Of a stretch of 64,000 nt of DNA, positions 48,392 through 57,267 are shown in pieces. The translations under genes were made by a program, and so were the position numbers. The notes under the pieces are model-generated. The model was not told where the DNA came from. It saw only the letters and a list, made by a program, of their open reading frames with translations, and did not search any database. The stretch's first letter is position 1. Each line of letters opens with the position of its first letter. Location: contig JADJSK010000013.1 of the NCBI GenBank assembly GCA_016711705.1, positions 427,195 through 491,194 of the forward strand, written 5' to 3'. This DNA is from Candidatus Brachybacter algidus (GTDB taxonomy: Bacteria > Bacteroidota > Bacteroidia > Chitinophagales > Saprospiraceae).

Positions 48392-49429
48392 ATGTTTAGC
48401 TTGAAATTAATTAATAAAATATCTAATAACGTAAGGAGTTATGTAGTTTTAGAAAACTCTTTTTTATGGAACAATTCCCTTGAATTACATAAATCAGAAT
48501 GCCTAGAAGATTTTGAAATATTAAAGTCACCAAATAGTTTACAAGAAATAAAATACGAAGAACCTTATTTCTACATTAATGATTCCATTGGAAACTGTTA
48601 CATTGGAATCACTGATATGCAACTTTTGAATAATTTGCATGTCAAAAGGATTCTTGGACTCAACACAATACTTGTCTCATATGAGGGGGGGACAAATATT
48701 TATGATTTAAAGTCATATGAAAATAAAAGACTTTTAGATTTTAAAATTTTTACTTTTCAGGTTGCAAATGACATGCTTTTCTATGTAAAAGATTTTGAAA
48801 TAATAATGCATGATCTGAGTGATAATTTATTTACTTGGAGCTACTTATTAAAAGTACTAGGTTTATACTCCAGTATAACTAACGAAGAAAAGAATTATGA
48901 AGTCCGTAAGTTTTTAGGCATATATGATAATAAATTAATCATACAATTAACTAACGCTACACTATTATTTTTAGATATAAATAATGGAGATGTAAAACAA
49001 CTCTTACAATTAAACAAAACGATAGCATTACCAAAAGGCGTTTTCTATGATGATAATTTTCCACCTTATATTGCTAATAATTATTTGGTTTGGTTAAATA
49101 ATCAAAGGTTGTTAAAGATAGATTTGGATAGCTATGAAATAGAAATAATAAAGGATTATTTCAATGTTCCTAAGGAAGAACAATTTAGGTTTATGCATAG
49201 TACTTACTTTGAAGATAAAATTTATTTTGTAGCAGACTATGGATGGCAATATGTAACACCAAGTAGAGTTGGTGTAATGGATGTGAACACAGGTGGAGTT
49301 ATTTGGCAGCAACAACTGGAAAAAACAGGTGGATTACCCGAACCTCCTAAAGTTACTAAAGATAAATTGTACATAAGAACTGCCAAAGGAGAAATATACA
49401 TTTTTGAAAAAGAATCTTATTCGACATAA
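48392..49429 (+). CDS. putative immunity protein, beta-propeller (PQQ-like repeat) type
   Basis: The protein has 345 residues, no signal peptide, and is low in charge clusters, so it is probably cytoplasmic. It is made of beta-strand repeats with blade-like phrases: LFLDINNGDVKQLLQLN, YLVWLNNQRLLKIDLDSYEI, VGVMDVNTGGVIWQQQLEKT and LYIRTAKGEIYIFEKES, as in PQQ-like or WD-like propellers. It lies 9 bp after the toxin-like gene on the same strand, and a similar protein follows the third toxin tip (51798-52801). That repeated position is the reason for calling it immunity; no known immunity family is recognised. Confidence 0.6.
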   Translation: MFSLKLINKISNNVRSYVVLENSFLWNNSLELHKSECLEDFEILKSPNSLQEIKYEEPYFYINDSIGNCYIGITDMQLLNNLHVKRILGLNTILVSYEGGTNIYDLKSYENKRLLDFKIFTFQVANDMLFYVKDFEIIMHDLSDNLFTWSYLLKVLGLYSSITNEEKNYEVRKFLGIYDNKLIIQLTNATLLFLDINNGDVKQLLQLNKTIALPKGVFYDDNFPPYIANNYLVWLNNQRLLKIDLDSYEIEIIKDYFNVPKEEQFRFMHSTYFEDKIYFVADYGWQYVTPSRVGVMDVNTGGVIWQQQLEKTGGLPEPPKVTKDKLYIRTAKGEIYIFEKESYST

Positions 49430-49466
49430 GCATTTTTTTATCATATCTCTGATGACCTCTCGGGCG

Positions 49467-49481
49467 CCAGTTTCTAACTGG
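49467..49481. repeat. REP hairpin, left side of the RAYT unit
   Basis: CCAGTT-TCT-AACTGG forms a perfect stem and is followed by GTGACCTTA. It is the inverted partner of the hairpin at 50242-50256. The sequence around it (49440-49598) holds no gene. Confidence 0.65.
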
Positions 49482-49598
49482 TGACCTTATGGATATACTC
49501 TTCTATAAGTAAATAATCCGGGCACTGTTTGGCACATTTATAGCCTTTTAACTCGGAATAATTCTTAATTTTACAAATATCAACCCAAATCTACTCAA

Positions 49599-50051
49599 AT
49601 GGGTACCAAATACAAATTTCTCAACCCATCAGGCATTTATTTTATTTCGTTTGCTGTAGTCGATTGGATCGATGTATTTACGCGGAATAAATATAAAGAT
49701 ATAATAGTTGAAAGTCTGAGGTATTGCTTTGAAAAAAAGGGAATGGTCTTATTTGCCTGGTGTATTATGACGAGTCATGTTCATTTGATTTTTGGAGTAA
49801 AAGGGAATATCAAACACAGCGATTTGATTCGGGACTTTAAGAAATTCACTTCAAAGGCGATTATCAATGCAATAATTCACAATACGCAAGAAAGTAGAAA
49901 AGAGTGGATGCTTGAAAAATTCGTAAAAGCCAGAACTAACAAGACAAATATATCCGGATATCAATTTTGGCAACACGACAATCTTCCGATTGAAGTTTTT
50001 ACGCCTACGGTAATTGCTCAGAAGTTATACGAAACGGAATTAACTAATTGA
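49599..50051 (+). pseudogene. REP-associated tyrosine transposase (RAYT), C-terminally truncated
   Basis: The protein has 150 residues of the IS200-like Y1 transposase fold. The N-terminal SGIYFISFAVVDWIDVFTR and the HUH motif in AWCIMTSHVHLIFGV are clear, as is FWQHDNLPIEVFTP. Normal relatives continue about 35 residues (IHNNPVxxG ... YSSARNYY). Here a stop follows KLYETELTN, so the C-terminus is lost or frameshifted; decayed remains lie at 50052-50235. RAYT proteins mobilise REP hairpins, and inverted REP hairpins flank this gene. It sits between the first immunity gene and the second toxin tip. Confidence 0.8.
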
Positions 50052-50241
50052 CTAACACCTTGCCGGATAATGCCGAGCTTTACAATTCCGAGCTAGGTTT
50101 CGTTTTGATCTGCCAGAGCAGAGCAAAATTAGGAAACACTATTCTGCATGAAAGTAGTTTGGCCATTTTTATTTGGACTATTACGAATTTCCATTCGGTA
50201 TAAGAATGGATTGATTTTGTATATTTGGCTTCGAAAAGGCA

Positions 50242-50256
50242 CGAGTTGCAAACTCG
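50242..50256. repeat. REP hairpin, right side of the RAYT unit
   Basis: CGAGTT-GCA-AACTCG is a perfect stem with flanks GGCA and CGCCAGCGGGG. The same block (TTCGAAA-GGGCACGAGTT...CGCGCCAGCGGG) recurs at 51517-51553, in both cases directly before a toxin tip. Confidence 0.75.
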
Positions 50257-50261
50257 CGCCA

Positions 50262-50543
50262 GCGGGGGGAAAATGGGGAAAGAAGACTGACGGAATTACA
50301 GATGAATTTCAAGACATAGTTGTCATTGAAAATAAACTGAGTGAAGGTACAAGGTTGACCACTAATCAGAATGGAGGTAAAGCCGCAAGTTCTTTAGAAG
50401 TAAGAAGTATTAATGCTATAAACCAAAGCCCAGTAAGTGGTCTTCCACTACCTCAGAACTCAGTTATAACTACAAATAATAAATGGATGAAAATATTTGA
50501 TTCCGAAAATGGGGACGCAATTTCTGATATTATTAAACTTTGA
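50262..50543 (+). pseudogene. orphan toxin tip 2, REase-like fold, no start codon
   Basis: The open frame encodes about 93 residues from the REP border: GGKWGKKTDGITDEFQDIVV followed by IENKLSEGTRLTTNQNGG and a tail ending DAISDIIKL. DIVVIENK is a PD-(D/E)XK-like Asp plus ExK core, as in Tox-REase-type tips. No ATG, GTG or TTG precedes the core after the REP. Upstream the frame runs into REP and transposase debris (to 50148). It is immediately followed by a different immunity-like gene, starting 3 bp after its stop. I read it as a silent C-terminal cassette of a polymorphic toxin. Confidence 0.6.
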
Positions 50544-50545
50544 TA

Positions 50546-51193
50546 ATGGATAAGAGAGAATTAATTACAGCATTAAAAGATTTCCTGAAAATTGAAGGAT
50601 TTAGAATGAATGCATCAGGAGCAGGTGCAGTTTCTTTAGTTAAAGAAGATGATTACTCAAAATGCGAAATAGTATTTTCATATCTTAAATACCCTGGTGT
50701 TTATAATATAGGCCCTTATATTACCGCCTGGAAGTCTTTTAAGCAAGTCGAAAACATTTTAAAACCTTACTTCGTACAATATAAAATAGGGTTACAAGAT
50801 ATTACCATATACTACAATAGCCGAAGAAATGAAGAAATGAGTAAGGTAGATATAGCAAAGCCAGAAGATATAGAAAAAGTATTACCAGAATTAAGAACTA
50901 TGGTTTACGAGGATATATTACCATTTTTTGAAAAATATAAAACCTTGAAGGATGTAAATCAAAAGTTGGAAAGTTTAGAAATGGCAGAAATTTCTAAGTT
51001 TATTTTTCATCAGCCTATTCCGAGAATGATGATAATAAAACGTTTATGTAATACCTCTGATTGGGATCATTTTAGTAATTGGGCAATAGATGTTTATAAA
51101 AAAATGAGTGATGATTCAAATGAAAATCGAATTTATTTTAATATGTATAAGGCCTTGTACGAAGAATTAAAAAACACTGCACCGGTGGATTAA
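50546..51193 (+). CDS. putative immunity protein for toxin tip 2
   Basis: The protein has 215 residues, no signal peptide, acidic and mostly alpha/beta: MDKRELITALKDFLKIEGFR, SLVKEDDYSKCEIVFSYLKY, VYNIGPYITAWKSFKQVENI, then helical sequence. The N-terminal pattern recalls DUF4304-like immunity proteins (a domain about a helix plus a 'GFR/GFK' turn), but I cannot assign it firmly. Its start lies 3 bp after the stop of the orphan toxin tip, the usual toxin-immunity spacing. It is unrelated to the propeller immunity genes on either side. The frame is intact. Confidence 0.6.
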   Translation: MDKRELITALKDFLKIEGFRMNASGAGAVSLVKEDDYSKCEIVFSYLKYPGVYNIGPYITAWKSFKQVENILKPYFVQYKIGLQDITIYYNSRRNEEMSKVDIAKPEDIEKVLPELRTMVYEDILPFFEKYKTLKDVNQKLESLEMAEISKFIFHQPIPRMMIIKRLCNTSDWDHFSNWAIDVYKKMSDDSNENRIYFNMYKALYEELKNTAPVD

Positions 51194-51206
51194 AAGAAAT
51201 CACCTT

Positions 51207-51553
51207 GCTTGTGCGAGTTTGTAACTCATGACTTTCAAAACGAATTGTTTTCTTAAACTAATGCTCCCAAACCAAATCCACCTCACACATAACTACTAAA
51301 TACAAGGCTCTCAATTCTCCCGGAATTTATTTCATATCATTTGCAGTGGTGGATTGGAAGGACGTTTTTACAAGTATCGTCATAAAGCTCCATCACCATG
51401 TTTACAACAGTGCTTCTATCTATTATTCAGGAAAGGGACTACTTGATGTGGTTATAACAGAATTCCCAATCAGTATGGTAGGATATTTAAGAATGGACTG
51501 ATTTTGTATATTTGACTTCGAAAGGGCACGAGTTAAAAACTCGCGCCAGCGGG
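51207..51553 (+). mobile_element. RAYT deletion derivative between REP hairpins
   Basis: Left hairpin GAGTT-TGT-AACTC lies at 51215-51227 and right hairpin CGAGTT-AAA-AACTCG at 51529-51543. Between them two separated pieces of the RAYT protein survive: an N-terminal piece, SPGIYFISFAVVDWKDVF (about 51294-51371), and a C-terminal piece, YNSASIYYSGKGLLDVV (about 51390-51450). The catalytic middle, including the HUH motif, is missing. It separates immunity gene 2 from toxin tip 3. Non-autonomous. Confidence 0.7.
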
Positions 51554-51564
51554 ATTATGCTTAC

Positions 51565-51792
51565 TTGAATAGTGGGAATAAGTTTGAATACTATTTCAGT
51601 GATGGATTAAAGGAGACTATGAAGGCAAAATTTCAAAGTATCTATACAAACTCAATGAAAGCTACTGAGTTATTCGATTTGAATCCCACATATTTTACAA
51701 ATCAAGGAATTATTGACGATGTAATGTTACACGATTTAGCTGTTCAAGGTGTCTTAGTAAATCATCCTTCATTTATGAATTTTATAAAGTAG
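51565..51792 (+). pseudogene. orphan toxin tip 3 fragment
   Basis: About 75 residues: NSGNKFEYYFSDGLKETMKA ... DLAVQGVLVNHPSFMNFIK. The frame is open back to the REP border (DYAYLNSGNK) and has no ATG; TTG at 51565 is the only conventional start. No catalytic motif is recognisable. I identify it as a toxin tip only by position: directly after a REP hairpin, and 5 bp before a propeller-type immunity gene, as in cassettes 1 and 2. Confidence 0.45.
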
Positions 51793-51797
51793 AGATC

Positions 51798-52801
51798 ATG
51801 CTTGACTTAGTAATTAAAATAGAAAAATAACGAGTTCCTATACAGTAATTCAAAACAATGTATGGTGCTGTGTAGATGGATATCTGACCCAATTTAGCCT
51901 TGTCGCGTTAGATAGAATAAAAAAAAGTGATGTTTGTCAAAACTACCAAACAATATCATTTTACAATAACACAATAGTTGCAATATTCAATAAAGGTATT
52001 CATTGCTACAATTCAGAATTGGAATTAGTTGATAGCTTTGACCTAAGAATAGGTACATACAATATTAGTCAAAATGGCCATGCAGTTGTTAGTGTAGAAT
52101 ATGATTATATATCATTTTTAGGTACAAGCGGAATATTTGATCTTACAGAGAAAAAGATATTATGGACCGGAATTAAAGGAGATAATCTAAAATTGGTAAA
52201 CGACCAAATCTTTGGAGTATCAAAAAACAGAGTGTCAAATTTGAGTCCAATTGATGGATCATTAAATTGGTCTTTTGAATATGAAGAAAAACAAACAATT
52301 CCCGATATTTATTATGGAAATGAAGGAAATGTATTAATAGGTTTTGAAGGGAAAAATGAATTAAGTTTGATTAATGGTAAATCAGGCCAAATCGTTTGGT
52401 CTATTGATTCATTTAATAAAGGAGTTAAGGTTGATTATAGAAATAGCCTTATACATCAGTTTTTAATTGGTTACGTCAGATATAGTTTAAAAACCGGTGA
52501 GGTACTAAATAGAAATGTAAATCGTGAATATTATTCTGAAATAGAAATAGAATCGCAAAGGTCAAATTATGCATTAGGTGTAGATCATATATATACCACT
52601 GATTGGAAAAAGGGTATAATTGGAGCCTTTTGCCTAAATAAGCTGAAATTTGATTGGATTTATAGGATTAAAACAGGAAACTTTCCTGCCACTGCGAAAT
52701 TAGTTTGGATAACACCCTATTTATTAGTGAAGGATTCAAACAACAATTTGTACGTCTTTAAAGAAAAAGATTCAACGCTGCTACAAGTTTCTAATTCGTA
52801 A
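51798..52801 (+). pseudogene. putative immunity protein 3, beta-propeller type, one frameshift
   Basis: ATG at 51798 gives MLDLVIKIEK, then the frame breaks at an A-run (51823-51827). One extra A joins it to ITSSYTVIQNNVWCCVDGYL, which runs on to 52801. The joined protein of about 334 residues is close in length to immunity 1 (345) and has the same kind of blades: DLTEKKILWTGIKGDNLKL, LSPIDGSLNWSFEYEEK, LSLINGKSGQIVWSIDSF. Its last codons (LLQVSNS) lie in a degenerate REP hairpin at 52784-52798, suggesting the original C-terminus was replaced. The break may be sequence error. Confidence 0.6.
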
Positions 52802-52839
52802 CTTTCAATAACAAATTATTTTCTTACCCCCAAGCTCAC

Positions 52840-53267
52840 AAACCAAATCCACCCCGCATGATTACTAAATAAGAGTTCCCAGTTCTTTCGGCATATATTT
52901 CATGTCATTGCAGTGGTGGATTGGAAAGACGTTTTTCACGCATCGCCAAAAAATACTTCATTCTGAATCACGGATTCAAATAATTACACAGATAACACGG
53001 ATTATTCCTGCCGACTTCAGTGAAATCCTTTAATCCGCTTAATCCGTGATTCAGAAAAAAAGCGAGAATTCAAAATAATATTAACTCCTCAACTTAAATG
53101 ACAACTTTCAAAAAAGAATTATTTTCTTACTCTTAAGGTCCCAAACCAAATCCACTCAGCATGATTACTAAATACAAATCCTCAATTCTACCGTTCTATA
53201 TTTCATATCATTTGAAGTGGTGTATTGGATAGACGTTTTTACATGCGTCGTCAAAAAATACTTCAGT
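52840..53267. mobile_element. two decayed RAYT 5' remnants
   Basis: The stretches at about 52843-52960 and 53143-53265 both start AACCAAATCCAC and retain the transposase N-terminal coding pattern (ACTAAATA..., TATATTTCAT, GTGGTGGATTGGAAAGACGT) with stops. Each is interrupted at the same place (AAAAAATACTTCA) by a copy of the CTGAATCACGG repeat. No gene is present here. Confidence 0.6.
52963..53054. repeat. palindrome-ended repeat, family 3 copy 1
   Basis: It begins CTGAATCACGGATT and ends AATCCGTGATTCAG, a perfect inverse, with TGAAATCCTTTAATCCGCTT inside. Confidence 0.8.
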
Positions 53268-53381
53268 CTGAATCACGCTTGTCTGCCCACTAAGGCAGGG
53301 ATTCAAATGATTACACAGATAACAAGGATCATTCCTGCCGATTTCAGTGAAATCCTTTAATCCGCTTAATCCGTGATTCAG
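53268..53381. repeat. palindrome-ended repeat, family 3 copy 2
   Basis: Same ends and core as 52963-53054, with an extra TTGTCTGCCCACTAAGGCAG insert after CTGAATCACGC. It lies in the second decayed RAYT remnant. Confidence 0.8.
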
Positions 53382-53400
53382 AAAATCTTAATAAATCTTA

Positions 53401-53880
53401 ACTTTCCCACAATAGCCGGTTTTTACTGCTGGTCTTTCGCCTTGGCAGTTATTAACTAACCCTAGCATGAGTTATTACTCACATCCTACAACAGCAGATA
53501 ATTTTTTATCATACGATATCAGCACAATTATCCCTATTTCCCAAAACAAAATCAACTCGCTAATTCAATTTTAAATAAAAATATTATTTTTGTTAATAAT
53601 TATAAATTACAAAATATTTTTTTTATCTTTAAATTCTATTTAGGCTAGTCACTTATTCCTTATATTTTTATTCATCTGTAAACAATTAATTATGAAACAA
53701 TTTATATTTTTTCAATCAAATATTTAGTTAAGCTTTAAGTTATCAACTTAGGTTGAGTAATTTTTAAGAGGGTTTTATTTCACCATCTAACAACGCCAGT
53801 GCTATTTTTCTTCCGAACTTATGATTCAATCATAAGCGCTCAATCATATAATCAAATTATAAACTTTAAAATTAATATTA
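53401..53880. other. 480-bp AT-rich intergenic region
   Basis: No gene or clear repeat is seen. It is very AT-rich from about 53560 on and ends at the start of the ELWxxDGT-repeat gene. It marks the right edge of the toxin-cassette array. Confidence 0.5.
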
Positions 53881-55423
53881 TGAAAAAATTATTACTTTTT
53901 GTTGTCGTATCGCTATTTTCTACATTTATCACAAATGGTCAGAAATTAACTGTAATGAATGATTTGGAATCAGACAATACAGATTTAGATACTGAATTTC
54001 GCCACAGCTTCGATGGTGGTATTTTGTTCAGTTTTCGCAAAAAGTTTGAAATAGAAGACACTTACTGTACTTCCGATGGAACAATAGAAAACACGAAAGA
54101 AACGACAGAGAATCCGGGTGTAAACTATAATTCCGATCTAAAAGGGAATTACGATGTTGGAGATGGGTATATATACTATAAGCAAAGAATTAACACAGGT
54201 TCGAAAATTTATAGACTAAGTAAACAGACTTTAGATCTTGAATTATTTACAATCATTGATTTGCCCAGTAATACTTCTATTAACGATATTGACTATTATA
54301 ATGGCTATTTCTATTACACAGTAAAGTCAAGTTTATATCGTATTAGCTTGGTTAATAAAGAAATAGAACTAGTTTCCAAATTAGGGTTTTATGAAGCAAA
54401 AGGTGTAAAGGTTTTTAAAGATAAAATTTATTTACTTGCAGATAATGATGATGGAAACTACGGCTTATTTGAATGTACTGGAACTGCTGCGTCTATAAAA
54501 CTCATAAAAAATTAAAGCCATTTAATGGTATATCTGATCAAACTATTCATTGGTTTGAATTTAAAGATAAATTATATTTTTCACTCTATTTTACGACAGA
54601 TGAACCGGGTTCAATATATTTTACTGATGGCACGGAGAATGGCACCGGTAAATTGGTAGATTTGCATTATAATTCATTTAGTGATTTTTACAATTTATTT
54701 AAAATTGGAAATGTAGGTGACCGTTTTATCTTTTTTGAACATGTTCCTGATGGAGGCATTGTTAGCGTTAGGTTGTATGGCTCGGATGGCACACCACAAG
54801 GAACCGGAGAACTCCTGCCGGGCACTGTTTTGAAATTTCTATCATATAATTTTGAAGTTGTAAATAATGAATGTTATTTCATCAGTGAGAATACTCTTTA
54901 TAAAACGGATGGCACAAAGAGTGGCACTGTTCAAGCACATAGCGAAAATATTAAAGAGTTTAATTTCTTGGAGGAAACATTATATTATGTAGCAGATGAT
55001 TTTTCAGTTTATCGGGAAGATAAAGATGGAAATTCAAGCCAGGTAAAATATAATGGTTCAAGTTTTACTACTTACGAGAAGTTATTTAAATCCGGAAATA
55101 AATTATATTTTACCTCTTCAATTAGTGGTGATAGACGTTTGATAGCATTGGAAGAAACTTCAACAAATGCAACAGTTGAACCAATTACTAATAGAATTCT
55201 CATTTCACCTAACCTTATTTCTAATCAATTAACATTGGATGAATCCTTAGTTGGATATGATATAATTGTATATGATAATTTTGGAAATCAAAAATTGCAA
55301 CAACCTATTAGTCAAGCTTATTTGGATTGCTCCTTACCTTCCGGCATATACTTCGCCATATTTTTGGATAAAAGAACAATAAAATATTTAAATCAAACTT
55401 TACCAAAATGTGATAAAAATTGA
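53881..55423 (+). CDS. T9SS-secreted ELWxxDGT-repeat protein (one frameshift)
   Basis: ATG at 53881 opens a signal peptide, MKKLLLFVVVSLFSTFITNG. The first frame ends at 54515 in an A-run (54506-54511); one more A joins it to KKLKPFNGISDQTIHWFEFK and the frame ending at 55423, giving about 514 residues. The body has blade-like repeats with SDGTPQGTGELLPG, KTDGTKSGTVQAHS and FTDGTENGTGKLV, the ELWxxDGT repeat pattern of Bacteroidota propellers. The end (ILISPNLISNQLTLDESLVG ... SGIYFAIFLDKRTIKYL) is a T9SS-type sorting domain. A secreted surface protein of unknown binding function. Confidence 0.75.
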
Positions 55424-55784
55424 TTGTGCTATTGTTCATTTAAAAGTATTGCTGATTCGTTAGTAAGTAAAATACATAGATATTCTATTCATACTTTACA
55501 GTTGGTGCCAGTCCATGAGTGGTAGCCTTCTGTAAAAGTATTAATCCCAATTGTTTTCTGCTACAACATATTGTTCCAAATTTCATGAATTTTTACTGAG
55601 CAATTGCTTTTTGGATGAATCACGCTGGCCTGTCCACAATGAAATTCAAGCGTGATTCCGATGAACTTGGAATATCTTAGGGCACCTTTGTCCCAAAGTA
55701 ATCGAGAATCTAAAGTTGGGCACTGGTTATTGGAAACTTATCACCCACTACTGTGTTTAAACATAAAATGATTATATTTGTCTA
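55424..55784. other. intergenic region with a family 3 remnant
   Basis: GAATCACGCT (55618-55627) and AGCGTGATTC (55650-55659) are inverse, as in the CTGAATCACGG repeats, but the core is lost. Otherwise no gene or motif is seen. Confidence 0.45.
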
Positions 55785-56015
55785 ATGGAAAAGTTGAACA
55801 ATTATATACACATAGATGCATCCATTAGATTTGGTAAACCGGTGATCATTGGAACAAGGATCACGGTGGATGATATTCTGTCTTGGTTATCTTCCGGTAT
55901 GACGATTGAAGAAATTGAAAGTGACTTTCCCTACATAAAAAGAGAACATGTTCTTGCAGCATTAGCTTTTGCTGCCAATCGGGAACAATCGCTTAGATTG
56001 TTGAAAGTAGTATGA
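55785..56015 (+). CDS. DUF433 antitoxin-like protein
   Basis: The protein has 76 residues. DUF433 signature: INNYIHIDASIRFGKPVIIG-type N-terminus (here LNNYIHIDASIRFGKPVI), GTRITVDDILSWLSSGMT and IKREHVLAALAFAANRE, a winged-helix-like domain. DUF433 genes commonly pair with PIN-like DUF5615 toxins, and here the toxin start overlaps this stop by 4 bp (ATGA). Expected to bind DNA and the partner protein. Confidence 0.88.
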   Translation: MEKLNNYIHIDASIRFGKPVIIGTRITVDDILSWLSSGMTIEEIESDFPYIKREHVLAALAFAANREQSLRLLKVV

Positions 56016-56347
56016 AAATTTTAATTGATGCGAATATTTCATGGAGATTAAAAGAGGCTTTAAAGGATTTTTTTGAAATATGTACTCATGTAGATTCCTG
56101 TGAATTGAAAGTACCCGCATCTGACTTAGAAATATGGAATTTTGCTTTTGAAAATCAATACACAATTCTTACAAACGACCTTGACTTCATCAGACTATCT
56201 AATCTTTATGGTTTTCCACCCAAATGTATAATTATCCGTACCGGAAACCAATCATCTAAGTATATTTCAGAATTAATCAGACACAAAAAAGAGGACATAA
56301 GGAATTTTGAGAGCCATATCGCATTTGGAGTATTAGAGATTTATTAG
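56012..56347 (+). CDS. DUF5615 PIN-like toxin
   Basis: The protein has 111 residues of the Mut7-C/DUF5615 PIN-like fold: MKILIDANISWRLKEAL with the first acidic residue in LIDAN, then DLEIWNFAFENQYTILTNDL with the central Asp of TNDLDF, and CIIIRTGNQSS. PIN-like toxins are expected to be metal-dependent RNases. It is translationally coupled to the DUF433 gene. The pair forms a type II toxin-antitoxin module at the edge of the cassette array. Intact. Confidence 0.88.
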   Translation: MKILIDANISWRLKEALKDFFEICTHVDSCELKVPASDLEIWNFAFENQYTILTNDLDFIRLSNLYGFPPKCIIIRTGNQSSKYISELIRHKKEDIRNFESHIAFGVLEIY

Positions 56348-56411
56348 TATAATAAATCTCAGGATGCCGGCATTTCAACGCACTTAAACTATTCAAATTA
56401 ACTAATTCAAT

Positions 56412-56526
56412 CTGAATCACTGATCAATCCGATTACACTAATTACACGGATTCTTTAACTACCCATGGTGAAATCCTTTAATCCGCTTAATCCCAGCCTT
56501 TAAGGGCAGGCAAGCATGATTTAGAA
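56412..56526. repeat. palindrome-ended repeat, family 3 copy 3
   Basis: It shares CTGAATCAC and TGAAATCCTTTAATCCGCTT with the copies near 53 kb; the right end is altered by an AAGGGCAGGCAAGCATG insert. A degenerate REP-like GTTTGCAACTCGTGACTTTC follows at 56551-56570. Confidence 0.65.
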
Positions 56527-56701
56527 TTTAAATTATTCCCACTCGCCACTGTTTGCAACTCGTGACTTTCATTTCATATGTTTTTTAACCCTAAAACTCA
56601 ATTCCTCCATTCAGCAAAGGATTTGATCAATCTTGTTAAAATATAATCTCCAATAATTATCTTCGGATTCTGACCACTTCTGACTTCTCCTATATAATTA
56701 A

Positions 56702-57109
56702 TTGCAAAACATTGTTAATAAATTATATGTAAATAATAAAAAGTATGAACATCAAAGACTGCCCCTTGACCTCCTCTTCCAGAAGCTAAGGTTTATACAC
56801 ATCTTTTTTGTTTATTTCAAAGTAAACTTTGGCGACACCCCGACGTAGGTTAACCTACGCCGAGCCTCACGATCTAAGTTTTTACTTTAAATTTTGTACA
56901 TAATTCGCTATGAAGTGCTGAGCGTAGGTTAACCTATCCCGAATCGTTCCTCTCGGGACTGTGAGCGTTCGGGTGACTGCAAATTTAATTTTGCTTATCA
57001 GCAACTCAATAACAAACAATTATATTAATATTCTAATTAAGCCTTTTATTGAAAAAATAATTATGTATAAACCCCCTATTACAAAAGGGGATATTGTGCT
57101 AATCGACAT
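56702..57109 (+). repeat. dispersed intergenic repeat, family 1 copy C
   Basis: It starts TGCAAAACATTGTTAATAAA and ends GATATTGTGCTAATCGAC, the same ends as copy B at 11552-11798. The middle differs and carries two CGTAGGTTAACCTA(C/T) palindromes (56843-56858 and 56922-56937). The gap 56348-57267 contains no gene. Confidence 0.6.
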
Positions 57110-57189
57110 TTTACATATCACATTTTACCTTATCAAGTTATAATTTTGATTTTGGTAGCAAAGCAATACAGGTTAACTGACTTCAAATT

Positions 57190-57267
57190 TCTGATTTCTG
57201 ACTTCTGACCTCTGACAACTGACAACTGACTACTGACCACTGACCACTGACCACTGACCACTGACTT
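57190..57267. repeat. CTGACCA simple tandem repeat abutting the GH92 stop
   Basis: TGACCACTGACCACTGACCA-type units run up to the stop codon of the minus-strand GH92 gene. It is the same motif as at 13651-13720. Confidence 0.75.

Noticed and set aside
56961..57143. 60-codon open frame in the gap before the GH92 gene
   Set aside because: It overlaps the end of a family 1 repeat that also occurs without this frame at 11.8 kb.
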